A stretch of 64,000 bases of DNA from Duganella rivi. Its GTDB lineage: Bacteria; Pseudomonadota; Gammaproteobacteria; Burkholderiales; Burkholderiaceae_D. Positions 16,128 through 25,608 of the stretch are shown in pieces. Numbering within the stretch: the first letter of the stretch is position 1; each line of letters begins with the position of its first letter. The stretch covers positions 310,001 through 374,000 of the forward strand of contig NZ_WWCK01000003.1 of assembly GCF_009857435.1 (NCBI RefSeq). The letters are read 5' to 3'. The notes below the pieces were generated by a model, which saw nothing but the letters and a program-made list of their open reading frames with translations, searched no databases and was not told where the DNA came from. The position numbers and the translations under genes were made by a program.

Positions 16128-16564
16128 CGTCTGCACCTGATGGGATCGTCGTTCGTCACGCCTCGCGTGAGGATATTCCGGCTATGCACAGGGTGCGCAA
16201 GGCGGTGCGGGAAAATCGGCTCAGCGCCAATACCAAAATTACAGAAGAGACTTACATCCCGTACCTCGAAACCATCGGCCGTGGCTGGGTGTTGGAGGAA
16301 GAGGGCGTGATCGTTGCCTTTGCTGTCGGCGAGCACGAGACCGGTAATATTTGGGCGCTGTTCGTGCATGAAGATCACGAGGGCAAGGGCTACGGCAGGA
16401 TGGTGCAAGAGCCGATGGTGAGGTGGCTGTTTGACCAAGGATTGGCACGTATCCATCTCACCACCGGCGCCGGCACGCGGGCGGAAGGGTTTTATCAAGC
16501 CACCGGCTGGACTTACATCGGAATCGACGCCCATGGTGACGCCGCCTACGAGCGATATCAATAG
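16124..16564 (+). CDS. GNAT family N-acetyltransferase
   Basis: This 146-residue acetyltransferase of the GNAT fold transfers acetyl from acetyl-CoA to an amine. The acetyl-CoA-binding motif A is visible as ALFVHEDHEGKGYGRMVQEPM (the R/Q-x-x-G-x-G/A pattern appears as EGKGYG), followed by TTGAGTRAEGFYQATGW, the family's C-terminal motif. The substrate is unknown. It overlaps the small membrane protein by 4 bp, suggesting a linked function. Confidence 0.88.
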   Translation: MTSAPDGIVVRHASREDIPAMHRVRKAVRENRLSANTKITEETYIPYLETIGRGWVLEEEGVIVAFAVGEHETGNIWALFVHEDHEGKGYGRMVQEPMVRWLFDQGLARIHLTTGAGTRAEGFYQATGWTYIGIDAHGDAAYERYQ

Positions 16565-16607
16565 TCGGCGCATGAAAATCGGCTGGTGTTTTGTCTTTTG
16601 TCATATG

Positions 16608-16633
16608 CCAGTCTGCATATGAATGCAGACTGG
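16608..16633. promoter_or_regulatory. 11-bp inverted repeat ahead of the Rpn gene
   Basis: CCAGTCTGCAT-ATGA-ATGCAGACTGG is a perfect hairpin, ending 4 bp before the preferred start codon at 16638. No T-tract follows on the plus strand. It could occlude the Rpn ribosome-binding region or mark the end of the GNAT transcript. Confidence 0.5.
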
Positions 16634-16637
16634 GCAG

Positions 16638-17648
16638 ATGTCCGATACCGCCCAGCCCGCTCGCTACGATCTGCCTTGGAAAGCCGCTTTAGCGCATGCT
16701 TTTCGTTCCTTCATGGAGTTCTATTTCCCCGATTTCAGCGCCAGCATCGACTGGAAGCGGCGGCCACGCTGTCGTGACAAGGAACTTGCCGAGTTTGGCA
16801 TTGGCGCTGCGGCGAACGTCATGGTGGCCGATAAGCTGTTCGAGGTCTGCATGCGTAACGGCCACGCGCAACAAGTATTGATTCACATTGAAATTCAGGC
16901 GCAGCGTGATGCGGCACTGGCGCGGCGGGTACATGACTACAACTACCGGATTGGCAAAGCGCATGGCTGGCCGGTGCTGAGTTTCGTCGTCTTAGCCGAT
17001 ACTGATCCCCGCTGGCGGCCCAGCCGCTTTCGTCAGCAATTTCGAGGTGTGGGAAGGATATTCTCTTTTAATACGGCGAAGCTGCTTGACTATCGCGCTG
17101 ACCCCGACGCACTGGCGGCCTCGCATAATCCGATTGCTTGGGTCACGCTGGTTCATTTGTGTGCGCAGCAGGCTCATCGTGATCCACCCACACTCTTTGC
17201 CGATAAGCTGCGTTTAACGAGGGTACTGTTCCAGCATCGCTGGAGTGGTAGGCGCATAATGGTGTTATTCAACGTGATCAACTGGATGATGGTTTTGCCT
17301 GAGCCGCATCAACGCCGTTACTGGCAGGTCGTTCTCAAGTTTGGAAAGGAGCACGACATGAAATTACTCAATCCATTGGAACAAATGTTCCTTAACGATG
17401 GCGTGCAAATAGGCCTGAAGCAAGGTCGGCAAGAGGGCAAGCAGGAGGGCAAACAAGAGGGGCTGACACAAGGGCGCAAAGAGGGCGCTGCCATGCTGCT
17501 GGAACGGCAGCTGGCACAACGCTTCGGGCCATTACCGCAAACTACCCGAAAGCGGTTGGCGAGGGCGACGGAGTCGCAAATAGAAGCATGGAGCGACGCA
17601 CTCGCATCGGCTGAATCGCTGAAGCAGGTTTTTGCGTCCTCACAATAA
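16638..17648 (+). CDS. Rpn family recombination-promoting nuclease / putative transposase
   Basis: The 336-residue protein belongs to the PD-(D/E)XK Rpn/YhgA-like group, DNA endonucleases that promote RecA-independent recombination. The core motif HIEIQAQRD and the preceding VADKLFEV region form the nuclease fold, the middle FRSFMEFYFPDF is the family entry motif, and the C-terminus carries glutamine/glycine/glutamate repeats (three EGKQEG-like units) followed by a helical tail (QLAQRFGPLP…), as in DUF4351-type ends. An ATG at 16623 is also possible but lies inside a hairpin. It is close to the cassette remnant and between the two halves of the RiPP locus, so it may mark an insertion. Confidence 0.85.
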   Translation: MSDTAQPARYDLPWKAALAHAFRSFMEFYFPDFSASIDWKRRPRCRDKELAEFGIGAAANVMVADKLFEVCMRNGHAQQVLIHIEIQAQRDAALARRVHDYNYRIGKAHGWPVLSFVVLADTDPRWRPSRFRQQFRGVGRIFSFNTAKLLDYRADPDALAASHNPIAWVTLVHLCAQQAHRDPPTLFADKLRLTRVLFQHRWSGRRIMVLFNVINWMMVLPEPHQRRYWQVVLKFGKEHDMKLLNPLEQMFLNDGVQIGLKQGRQEGKQEGKQEGLTQGRKEGAAMLLERQLAQRFGPLPQTTRKRLARATESQIEAWSDALASAESLKQVFASSQ

Positions 17649-17676
17649 AAAAAGCCCGGCCCAATCGGGACCGGGC
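17647..17676 (-). terminator. Rho-independent terminator of the RiPP precursor
   Basis: On the minus strand GCCCGG-N11-CCGGGC is followed by TTTTTTTAT. It begins 22 bp after the precursor stop codon and overlaps the end of the Rpn gene on the other strand. Confidence 0.88.
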
Positions 17677-17698
17677 ATCGCTGGCGGGGAAGGCGCGC

Positions 17699-17953
17699 TT
17701 AGCGTTGGCCCGACAGGAAGAAAGGAACGGCGCCGGCGGCGCTTTCCACTTTGCCCTTGATGGCGTGGCGGCCGGCGGCAATCACTTCTTTGGCCGGCAG
17801 GCTGCGCGTGGATGGGATCTGGCTGGCATCGAGCTTGATGCCCAGGCCGCCCAGCGCCAACTGCGGGTCTTTCAGGAAACTTTGGCGGAAGCTGTCATCA
17901 CCGGACAGCTTGGACAGCAGCAGGTCGAGATCTTGTGGGGAATACGTGGCCAT
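17699..17953 (-). CDS. NHLP-related RiPP precursor peptide
   Basis: This is an 84-residue peptide. The N-terminal leader-like region reads LLSKLSGDDSFRQSFLKDPQ followed by LALGGLGIKL, the pattern of nitrile-hydratase-leader-related precursors (D-D-x-F-R-x-x-F-x-x-D-P-x-x-A-L-x-x-L-G). A second block LPAKEVIAAGRHAIKG is the conserved middle, and the tail AAGAVPFFLSGQR would be the core. It has no Cys and few Ser/Thr, which is odd for azoline chemistry. The start ATG 17953 has AAGGGTAAG ahead, and a strong terminator follows. It lies 105 bp after the stop of the giant hybrid kinase, same strand. The paired SagB-like dehydrogenase is at 13918-15066. From memory, this precursor family and that dehydrogenase branch co-occur in Xanthomonas-type genomes. 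Confidence 0.78.
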   Translation of the reverse strand: MATYSPQDLDLLLSKLSGDDSFRQSFLKDPQLALGGLGIKLDASQIPSTRSLPAKEVIAAGRHAIKGKVESAAGAVPFFLSGQR

Positions 17954-18057
17954 GTCTTACCCTTTCATGTGGAGGAGTTCGGTGCGTGTTGGGGAACGCA
18001 ACTTCATCGTATGACATGCAAGCGACGACCTCAAGCCATTTCAAACCTAGCAAGACG

Positions 18058-21000
18058 CTAGGAAGTCGGCGCGACTTCGGTCTCGCGTGCCGCCGTCTCT
18101 TGCCGCGCGCTCTCCATGACAACATCGAACGCTAGCACAAATGCATGCATTAAATCAGGCAGCACAGCCGGCTCCTCTCTGAGACGGTCTTCGAGCGCCG
18201 TTGATGTTTTAAAAAGTTCGTTTGCAGAAAGATTACCTGCCGCGCCGCGAATTTTATGGACCAAATCAGCCGCGTGTAACAATTCGCCCGAGTGGATTGC
18301 ATCTTGAATCTGTTGCAAACTCGATTCAAAGTCGTGCGCGAACAAGCTCAGCAGTTGCGACAGCAGCGCCTCGTGGCCGCCCAGCCGCTCCATCGCCTCG
18401 TGCATATTGATGCCGGGGCGCGGCGCCGCCGGCGCGCCGCTGCGGCGCAATAAGGGTTCCGGCTCCATGGCGCCGGCACGGCCCAGGTCCGGCGTCACCC
18501 ACGTTGCCAGCACGGCGTACAGCGTGTCCGGGTCGATCGGCTTGGTGACGTAGTCGTTCATGTCCATTTCCAGGCAGCGCTCGCGGTAGCCGGCCACCGC
18601 GTGCGCGGTCATGGCGATGATGGGCAGGGCGGCATGGCGCTGGTCGGAACGAATCAGCGCCGTCGCCTGGTAACCGTCCATGTCCGGCATTTGGATGTCC
18701 ATCAGCACAGCGTCATAGAGGTTGACGCCGATCAGGCGTGCCGCTTCCTCGCCGCTACTGGCGACATCGGCACGCACGCCGGCGCGCTGCAGGATTTCGC
18801 TCGCCACTTGCTGGTTGATGGCGTTATCGTCCACCACCAGCACGTAGGCGCCGCGGATGCGCTGCACCGCCACCGACGACGGCGGCGCGTTGGTGGCCAC
18901 GCTTTGCTGGCTGGTCTCCAGGCCAAGCGCCGACAGCACGGCGTTGCGCAGCAGCTGAGGATTGGCCGGCTTATCGAGGAAGGGCATGCTGCGGGTCTGT
19001 TCGATGGTCTCTTTGTTATGCTCGCGCGCGTAGGCGGTTACCATCAACACGGCGGGCACGCCTGCCAGTTCGGGATCTTCGGCGATGCGCTGCAAGGTCT
19101 CGATGCCGTCGAGATCCGGCATATCGGCGTCGATCAGCAGCACGTCGTAGTTATCGAGCTGCATCGCTGCCACCGCTGCGGCGCCGGACGCCACCGCGCG
19201 CGCGCGCAGGCCCAGGCCGGTCAATTGGAATTTGAGCATGTGGCGGGTGGCTTCACAGTCGTCCACCACCAGCACGCGCTTGCCCTGTGCGGCCGCGGGC
19301 ACCGCAGGCAGCGGTGGCGTTTGATCAACGGCCGCTTGCAGATGCACGGTGAAACTGAAGCTGCTGCCGACGCCGGGTTCACTATCGACCGAGATGTCGC
19401 CGCCCATTTTCTGCACCAGCTGCTGCGAAATGGCGAGACCGAGGCCGGTGCCGCCGTACAGGCGCGTGGTGCTGGCGTCGGCCTGCGCAAAGGCCTGGAA
19501 CAGGCGCGCTTGCTGCTCCTGGCTGATGCCCAAGCCGCTGTCTTCCACCGTAAAGCGCAGCACCAGCGGCCCGCCGGGGACGACGTTGAGCGTGGCCGCA
19601 TCCAGTTCCACGCGCAGTTCAATGTGGCCGCTGGCGGTGAACTTGAGCGCATTGCCGACCAGGTTGACCAGGATTTGTCCCAGCCGCAGCGGATCGCCCA
19701 GCAGGTTGGATGGCACCTCCGGCGTCGACCAGATCACCAGTTCCAGCCCACGCTCGGCGGCGCGCCACGAGAACAGGTCAGCGATTTGATTCAGCGTATC
19801 GGGCAGGTCGAACGGCAACGCCTCCAGTTCCAGCTTGCCCGACTCGATCTTGGAGAAGTCCAGCACGTCGTTGATGATCTGTAGCAGGCTTTGTCCGGCG
19901 CGGCTGATCTTGCGGAAGTAGTCGAGCGGCTGCGACGGCAAATCGAGGTGGGTGCCCAGGCCGGCGAAGCCAAGGATCGCATTCATCGGCGTGCGAATCT
20001 CGTGGCTGATATTGGCGAGGAACTCGCTCTTGGCGCGCGTGGCTGCTTCGGCATTGGTGCGCGCTTGTTCAATCATGCGCATCGAGCGCGCCTTCTGGTA
20101 AGCCGAGACGAACGGCTCTTTCAGCGCCTTGAGCAGGTCAAGGTCGCTCGGTGCGAAGGTGGCTTGGTACTGGTAGTTTTCAAAGATCAGGTAACCTTCG
20201 ACCTGGCCGTCGATCACCACCCGCACCGACAGCAGCGCGCACACGTCTCCCGGCAGTGAATGCGGGTGGTGCACTTCAAAGATATCGGGGGCGATCATGT
20301 CCATAGGCGGCGCGTAGCGCAACTCGGCCTGCCGCAGATCGATACGATAGGCGTCGGCAGCGGCGTCGATGCGGCCCCACGCGGCGCGCAGGCTCAGGGT
20401 CTCCGTGCCATCCTCGCGCACCAGCGCCAGTGCCGAGTCGATGCCCTTGATGATGGTCGATTCGTGCAGGATGGTGTGCAGCAGGGCGTCGAAATCAATT
20501 TGCTCGTTAATCGACTTGACGATGGCGTTGAGTTTTTCAAGGTGCTGGGTGCGCGAATAGACCAGCGCCTGCAGCGCCTCGCCCTTGCGGTGCAACTGGC
20601 GCACGCGCATGCGCACCAGTGTCCACGCCAGCGCGCAGGCGGCGAGGAAATAGCACAGCCACGCCCACCAGGTCTGATGCCACGCCGGCAGCACCGTCAC
20701 GCGCAGCGCCAGTTCGTCGGCGTTCCACAGTCCTTCGCGGTTACTGCCGCGCATGCGCAGCGTGTAGTCGCCGGGCGGCAGGTGGCCGTAGGTGGCGATG
20801 CGGCGGGTGGCGTCGACTTCGATCCAGCGCTGGTCGAAGCCCTCCAGCAGGTAGGAGTAGCGGTTGCGCTGCGGCGCGGAAAAGTCCAGCGCCGCCAGTT
20901 CCACTTCAAAGCTTTGGTTATCGGGTTTCAGGATCAGTGTCGGGCCGGCCTTGCCGGTCAACTCGGACGGCGTCAGCGCGCGCTGATCCAGCCGCACCGC

Positions 21001-23040
21001 GCTGATGACCAGCGGCGGGCGGTAGGCCCAGTCGCTCAGGCGTCCCGGGTACACCACCGCCATGCCGGCGGTGGCGCCGAACACCAGGTCGCGCTCCTGC
21101 GTCACGGTGCTGGCGCCAATGAAGAAGGTGCGGAAGGCCAAGCCGTCGGCGCGGGTCAGCGCGCGGGCGCGCAGCGTGCCCGAATCAACGACGGCAATGC
21201 TGTCGGAGGTCGCCGCCCAAATGCGGCCGATCGGATCCGATTGCAGCGACATAATGGTGCCGTTCTGTAGTCCCGCTGCGGTGCCAACGTGCTCGAATAC
21301 CGGTTCGCCCAGCGCGTCGCGGCCGGTCATCACGCAAATGCCGCTGCCGTAGGTGCCGATCCACAGGCGGCCGCGCCGATCAAACACCAGAGCGTTGATG
21401 ACCGCTTCCATTAGTGCATCCGGCTTGGCGGGATTGGCCTTGATCTGTTCTACTTTGCCGCTTTCGGGATCGATCCGGTTCAAGCCGTTGCGGGTGCCGA
21501 TCCACAAGGCGCCATCGGCGTCGGCCACCACGGCGTGAACGCGGTTATCAGTGAGGCCGCCGCCTTCTTGCTGTCCCTGCACATAGCGTATCAATGCGCC
21601 GGTGGCCGGGTTGTAGCGCAGCAGGCCTTCAAAAGTGCCCATCCACAGTTCACCCTTGCGGACAAGGATGGTGCCGATGCGCGGATAGGGATTTTGCTGC
21701 GGCAGCGGAATGCGCTTGACCGCAGTGCCATTGCGGCTGGTGTGGTACAAGCCCAGTTGAGTGCCGATCCATGCCTCGCCGGCTTCCGCTTCGGCCAGCG
21801 ACAGTATCACGCGGTTGGGGAGCGCCGTATCGGGCTTGTGCGGATCCGGGCGCAGGGCGCCGCGGCGGGCGCCGTCGTGCGGGACGATGTCGATGCCCTG
21901 GTCGGCAAGGCCGATCCAGACGTCGCCGCGGCTGTCGGTCATCAGCGCCGACACCCCGGCTTCCTGCGCGCCTTCGGCGCCAAAGACGGAATCGATGGCT
22001 TCACTGTGCGGATCGTAGATATCGACGCCGCGCTCGGTGGTCACCCAGATCATGCCGCTGCGGTCGCGCAGCAGGGCGGCGGTGCGGTCGTTACTGAGGC
22101 TGAAGGAGACTGCCGGCTGGTGCAGTATGCGCACGCTGCGGGCGCTGCCGGTGCGGTACTCGATGACGCCGCCGCCGTAGGTGCTGGCCCACCAGATGCC
22201 AGGCACCGTCTCGGCCACCGCCAGCACCATATTGGCCTGTGCGTCTTTCACGCCTTTGAGTGCGACGATGCGGCCGTTGTCGGCCAGCGCTTCAATCACG
22301 CCGATGCCGCTTTTCAGCGTGCCGAAGGCGATCTGGCCGCGGCTATTTTCTCCCAGCGCCAGCACTGTGTCGCTCCATGCACCCTGGCCGTCGTGGACGG
22401 GAATGCCGACGATGGTGCCGCCGGGCTTCATGCGCGACAGGCCGGTGGCGCTGCCGATCCACAGGTTGCCGGCGCGATCCATCAACAGCGAACGGATTTG
22501 ATTGTCCGGCAGGCCGGGCGTGTCTTCGTGGCTGTAGCGGCGGATGGTCTTGTGGACGGTGTCGTAGTATTTCAAACCGGTCGGGGTGCCGATCCAAAGG
22601 TTGCCCTTGGCGTCGCTGGCGATGGCGCTGACCAGCCCCCGGCTTAACTCATCGTTTAAGCGGGTGTACTTTTCGGTGTGCTTGTCATACATGGCCAAGC
22701 CGGCGGCGGCAGTGCCGACCCAAAGGCGGCCGGCCACGTCCACGTGCAGTGCCTGAATGAAGTCACCCGGCAGGCTGGATGTATCGGCGGCGTCGTGGCG
22801 GAAGCTGCGCACGCGGTAGCCATCCCAGCGTGCAAGGCCGCTTTGGGTGCCGATCCAGATAAAGCCGTCGCCATCCTGCGCCAGCGCCATGCCGACGGGA
22901 TGCGGCAAGCCTTGGTCGAGGCCCAGGTGTTCGAATAAGGGGGTAGCCAGTTGGTCCCAGCGCTCCGGCGCGGCCAAGGCGGCGCTACAGGCCCCCATGC
23001 CGGCCAACACTGCAAACGCGGCGAAGCGCAGCCAGCGCAT
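18058..23040 (-). CDS. Giant hybrid sensor kinase with periplasmic beta-propeller
   Basis: A one-protein phosphorelay of 1660 residues. Order: signal peptide (1-24), two-component-regulator propeller repeats (about 30-700; many copies of GxLWIGT-type strands), Y_Y_Y domain (near 728, [15 protein letters not shown]), membrane helix (near 797), GAF-like domain (850-1000), HisKA ([13 protein letters not shown], near 1012), HATPase ([19 protein letters not shown]), two receivers (VLVVDDC near 1258; VLVVDDN near 1400, phospho-Asp in [15 protein letters not shown]) and a C-terminal Hpt ([10 protein letters not shown], near 1595). The first receiver keeps its Asp ([12 protein letters not shown]). 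It probably senses a periplasmic ligand such as a glycan. No DNA-binding domain is present, so an output regulator must lie elsewhere. It is immediately upstream of the RiPP precursor. Confidence 0.93.
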   Translation of the reverse strand: MRWLRFAAFAVLAGMGACSAALAAPERWDQLATPLFEHLGLDQGLPHPVGMALAQDGDGFIWIGTQSGLARWDGYRVRSFRHDAADTSSLPGDFIQALHVDVAGRLWVGTAAAGLAMYDKHTEKYTRLNDELSRGLVSAIASDAKGNLWIGTPTGLKYYDTVHKTIRRYSHEDTPGLPDNQIRSLLMDRAGNLWIGSATGLSRMKPGGTIVGIPVHDGQGAWSDTVLALGENSRGQIAFGTLKSGIGVIEALADNGRIVALKGVKDAQANMVLAVAETVPGIWWASTYGGGVIEYRTGSARSVRILHQPAVSFSLSNDRTAALLRDRSGMIWVTTERGVDIYDPHSEAIDSVFGAEGAQEAGVSALMTDSRGDVWIGLADQGIDIVPHDGARRGALRPDPHKPDTALPNRVILSLAEAEAGEAWIGTQLGLYHTSRNGTAVKRIPLPQQNPYPRIGTILVRKGELWMGTFEGLLRYNPATGALIRYVQGQQEGGGLTDNRVHAVVADADGALWIGTRNGLNRIDPESGKVEQIKANPAKPDALMEAVINALVFDRRGRLWIGTYGSGICVMTGRDALGEPVFEHVGTAAGLQNGTIMSLQSDPIGRIWAATSDSIAVVDSGTLRARALTRADGLAFRTFFIGASTVTQERDLVFGATAGMAVVYPGRLSDWAYRPPLVISAVRLDQRALTPSELTGKAGPTLILKPDNQSFEVELAALDFSAPQRNRYSYLLEGFDQRWIEVDATRRIATYGHLPPGDYTLRMRGSNREGLWNADELALRVTVLPAWHQTWWAWLCYFLAACALAWTLVRMRVRQLHRKGEALQALVYSRTQHLEKLNAIVKSINEQIDFDALLHTILHESTIIKGIDSALALVREDGTETLSLRAAWGRIDAAADAYRIDLRQAELRYAPPMDMIAPDIFEVHHPHSLPGDVCALLSVRVVIDGQVEGYLIFENYQYQATFAPSDLDLLKALKEPFVSAYQKARSMRMIEQARTNAEAATRAKSEFLANISHEIRTPMNAILGFAGLGTHLDLPSQPLDYFRKISRAGQSLLQIINDVLDFSKIESGKLELEALPFDLPDTLNQIADLFSWRAAERGLELVIWSTPEVPSNLLGDPLRLGQILVNLVGNALKFTASGHIELRVELDAATLNVVPGGPLVLRFTVEDSGLGISQEQQARLFQAFAQADASTTRLYGGTGLGLAISQQLVQKMGGDISVDSEPGVGSSFSFTVHLQAAVDQTPPLPAVPAAAQGKRVLVVDDCEATRHMLKFQLTGLGLRARAVASGAAAVAAMQLDNYDVLLIDADMPDLDGIETLQRIAEDPELAGVPAVLMVTAYAREHNKETIEQTRSMPFLDKPANPQLLRNAVLSALGLETSQQSVATNAPPSSVAVQRIRGAYVLVVDDNAINQQVASEILQRAGVRADVASSGEEAARLIGVNLYDAVLMDIQMPDMDGYQATALIRSDQRHAALPIIAMTAHAVAGYRERCLEMDMNDYVTKPIDPDTLYAVLATWVTPDLGRAGAMEPEPLLRRSGAPAAPRPGINMHEAMERLGGHEALLSQLLSLFAHDFESSLQQIQDAIHSGELLHAADLVHKIRGAAGNLSANELFKTSTALEDRLREEPAVLPDLMHAFVLAFDVVMESARQETAARETEVAPTS

Positions 23041-23196
23041 GGCGGTTGCTAACAGGGCTGCAAGGACATAGATCAGGGCGCGCTCCTTCTAGGGTAGCTT
23101 AAGCATACGGAAATGCTGACCGAAAGTCTATGTCTGGCAACGGGAAATGCGCTGCGCTTGTACAATCACCACAGGCAAACCAGAGTAGGTATAGTT

Positions 23197-24147
23197 ATGA
23201 AACCTGAAGTATTGGTAATGGCGGCCAGTCCCTCGGCCAGCGTGATGGCGCAACTGGAGCAGCATTTCGAGTGCCGCCACCTGTGGCAGCAGCCGCTTGA
23301 GCAGCAGGCCGCGTGGCTTGAAAGTGTGGCCGGCAGCGTGCGCGCGGTGCTGACGACCGGCGCGATCGGCATCAATGCGGCCTTGCTGGCGCAGCTGCCG
23401 AAAGTGGAAATCGTCGCCGTCAACGGTATTGGCACCGATGCTGTGAACTTGGCCGCAACCCGCGCGCGCGGCATCCACGTCACCAACACGCCGGGCGTGC
23501 TGACCGATGACGTGGCCGATTTGGCGTTGACCTTATTGCTGTCGGCCGCGCGCCGCTTGCCGGCACTGGACTTCTTTGTCCGCACCGGCGGCTGGGAGGC
23601 CGGCAAGGCAATTGCGCCGACGCGTGCGTTGCGCGGCAAGGTATGCGGCGTCTATGGCTTTGGGCGGATCGGGCAGGCGATTGCATTGCGGGCGCAGGCT
23701 TTTGGCATGCAGGTGCAGTACTTCCAGCCGCGCGCTATCGACGGCGTGGGCGTGCCGCGTGCGGATTCGCTGCTGGCATTGGCCGAGGCCAGCGATTATC
23801 TGGTGGTGGCTGCGCCGGGCAGTCCGGCCACGCGCCATTCGGTGGATGCGGCGGTGCTGGCGGCGCTAGGCCCGCAAGGTACGCTGGTGAACATCGCGCG
23901 CGGTTCGCTGGTGGATGAGGAGGCGCTGATCGCCGCGCTGCGCGAGCGCTCGCTGGGCATGGCCGCGCTGGACGTATTTGCGGACGAGCCGCGGGTGCCG
24001 GCGGCATTGCGCGAATTGGATAATGTGGTGCTGACGCCGCACGTCGGCAGCCTGACGGTGGAGACGCGCAACGCCATGGGGCAGCTCGTGGTGGACAATT
24101 TGCTCGCGCATTTCGGCGGCAAGGCCTTGCTGACACCTGTTGCATAA
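23197..24147 (+). CDS. NAD(P)-dependent D-2-hydroxyacid dehydrogenase
   Basis: The 316-residue enzyme of the D-isomer 2-hydroxyacid dehydrogenase family probably reduces glyoxylate/hydroxypyruvate or a related 2-oxoacid. The nucleotide-binding loop GVYGFGRIGQAIA fits the GxGxxG pattern. Catalytic residues are Arg in NIARGS, Glu in DVFADEP and His in TPHVGS. After the loop the pattern QYFQPR lacks the acidic residue that usually selects NAD, so NADP preference is possible. The start ATG 23197 was chosen since the protein begins there as MKPEVLVMAASP; upstream codons cover the promoter between this gene and the divergent kinase. Confidence 0.92.
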   Translation: MKPEVLVMAASPSASVMAQLEQHFECRHLWQQPLEQQAAWLESVAGSVRAVLTTGAIGINAALLAQLPKVEIVAVNGIGTDAVNLAATRARGIHVTNTPGVLTDDVADLALTLLLSAARRLPALDFFVRTGGWEAGKAIAPTRALRGKVCGVYGFGRIGQAIALRAQAFGMQVQYFQPRAIDGVGVPRADSLLALAEASDYLVVAAPGSPATRHSVDAAVLAALGPQGTLVNIARGSLVDEEALIAALRERSLGMAALDVFADEPRVPAALRELDNVVLTPHVGSLTVETRNAMGQLVVDNLLAHFGGKALLTPVA

Positions 24148-24236
24148 TCGTTTCATGGGTTTGTGCTCTTGAGTGCGTAAGTCATTGAATATGCTATATT
24201 TATGTAATTAGAATCGTTTCATATAGCGTTTCACAT
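24146..24236 (+). promoter_or_regulatory. Promoter and repeat operator of the HipA-like kinase gene
   Basis: AATCGTTTCAT occurs exactly at 24146-24156 and 24212-24222, and a third variant (GCGTTTCACAT) at 24226-24236 overlaps the start codon. The last two copies are 14 bp apart. A TATATT -10-like element lies at 24195-24200. This layout fits autorepression by the kinase's own N-terminal DNA-binding domain; the binding is inferred. Confidence 0.5.
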
Positions 24237-25608
24237 GACTGATATCTTGCAGATTCTCCGGCTGGCGCGGGTACTGTCCGGCGCTGAGCTGCTGCTGCGC
24301 TTGCAGAAAAGCCGCGCAACGCTCAGCCGCGCCACCATGATGCGCATGGTGCGCGAACTGGGCGACCAAGTGGTGGTGCGCGGCGCTGCCCGCCGGACCA
24401 GCTACGCGGCGCGTCGTCCGCTGCGCGGCAGCACCGCGTCGCTGCCGGTCTACCGCATCGATCAAAAAGGACGCGGCGAACAAATCGCCGTGCTGGACCC
24501 GATCTATCCGGCCGGCTGCGCGCTGCGTTACGAACAGCAGTTTGAATGGCCGCTGGCGCCGGAGATGCGCGACGGCTGGTTCCCCGGCCTGCCATATCCG
24601 CTGGATGATATGCGTCCGCAAGGCTTCTTGGGACGTAATTTCGCGCGCAATTATGCCGGCCTGCTGCAAGTCGGTGCCGATCCGCAGAAATGGCCGGAGG
24701 ACGATATCCTCTACGTGCTGGCGAATCTCGGCCACGACACGGCCGGCAACTACATCATCGGCGAAGCAGCTTACCGCCAACACCTTGCGGTGATGCGGGA
24801 TGGGCACCGTCTGGCGAAGCAGCAAGAATACTGGGCGCTGGCCGACTTGGCCATGGTTGCCGGCGACGCCGGTTCCTCGGCAGGCGGCGAGTTCCCCAAA
24901 TTTACGGCCTTCCGCGAGCATGAGGGCGAACGCGCACACGTGATCGTTAAATTCTCAGGCAACGATCACACTCCCGGCGTGCAGCGCTGGTCTGATCTGC
25001 TGGTGTGCGAGCACCTTGCACTGGAAGCCATCGTTAATGAACTGGGAGTGCCCGCCGCGCGCAGCCGCATATTCCGCGCCGACAACCGCACCTTCCTGGA
25101 AGTGGAGCGCTTTGACCGCCATGGAGAATTCGGCCGCTCCGCCGTCTGTACATGGGCGGCGCTGGATGCTGCCTTGTTTGGACTGGCCGGCGAAAACTGG
25201 AGCAGGGCGGCGGCGCGCATGCTGGCTGACCGCTACATCAGCGCGGCCACGCATCGGCGCATCAATCGCCTGTGGCACTTCGGCCGCTTGATCGCCAACA
25301 GCGATATGCACGAGGGGAACCTGGCCTTCGTTCCCGGCGCAGAGAGCGAGCCTCCGCTGGAACTGGCGCCAGCCTACGACATGCTGCCGATGCTGTATGC
25401 GCCGGCGCGCGGCGTGGAGCTGCCGCAGCGTGAGTATGCGCCATCGCTACCGCTGCCGGCCGAGCGTGAAGACTGGCTGGCCGCTGCCGATGCGGCGATG
25501 GCTTTCTGGCGTGTGGCGGCGGCGGATGAGCGCATCAGTGCGGCCTTCCGCGCCGTCTGCAAGGCTAATGGCAAGGAGTTGAAGCGTCTGCGGGAGATGA
25601 TGGCGTAG
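24235..25608 (+). CDS. yjjJ: Solo HipA-family kinase toxin with N-terminal DNA-binding domain (YjjJ/HipH type)
   Basis: The 457-residue HipA-like Ser/Thr kinase resembles E. coli YjjJ. Unlike HipBA there is no separate antitoxin gene; residues 1-60 form a winged-helix-like region (ILRLARVLSGAELLLRLQKSRATLSRATMMRMVREL). Kinase features: Gly-rich loop GSSAGGEFPKF (213-223), ATP lysine K239 in HVIVKFSG, catalytic NSDMHEGN (D357) and the metal aspartate D382 in YDMLPML. All key residues are present, so it should be active. HipA relatives inhibit growth by phosphorylating aminoacyl-tRNA synthetases; the target here is unknown. Its 3' end overlaps the convergent siaD-like gene by 44 bp. Confidence 0.9.
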   Translation: MTDILQILRLARVLSGAELLLRLQKSRATLSRATMMRMVRELGDQVVVRGAARRTSYAARRPLRGSTASLPVYRIDQKGRGEQIAVLDPIYPAGCALRYEQQFEWPLAPEMRDGWFPGLPYPLDDMRPQGFLGRNFARNYAGLLQVGADPQKWPEDDILYVLANLGHDTAGNYIIGEAAYRQHLAVMRDGHRLAKQQEYWALADLAMVAGDAGSSAGGEFPKFTAFREHEGERAHVIVKFSGNDHTPGVQRWSDLLVCEHLALEAIVNELGVPAARSRIFRADNRTFLEVERFDRHGEFGRSAVCTWAALDAALFGLAGENWSRAAARMLADRYISAATHRRINRLWHFGRLIANSDMHEGNLAFVPGAESEPPLELAPAYDMLPMLYAPARGVELPQREYAPSLPLPAEREDWLAAADAAMAFWRVAAADERISAAFRAVCKANGKELKRLREMMA

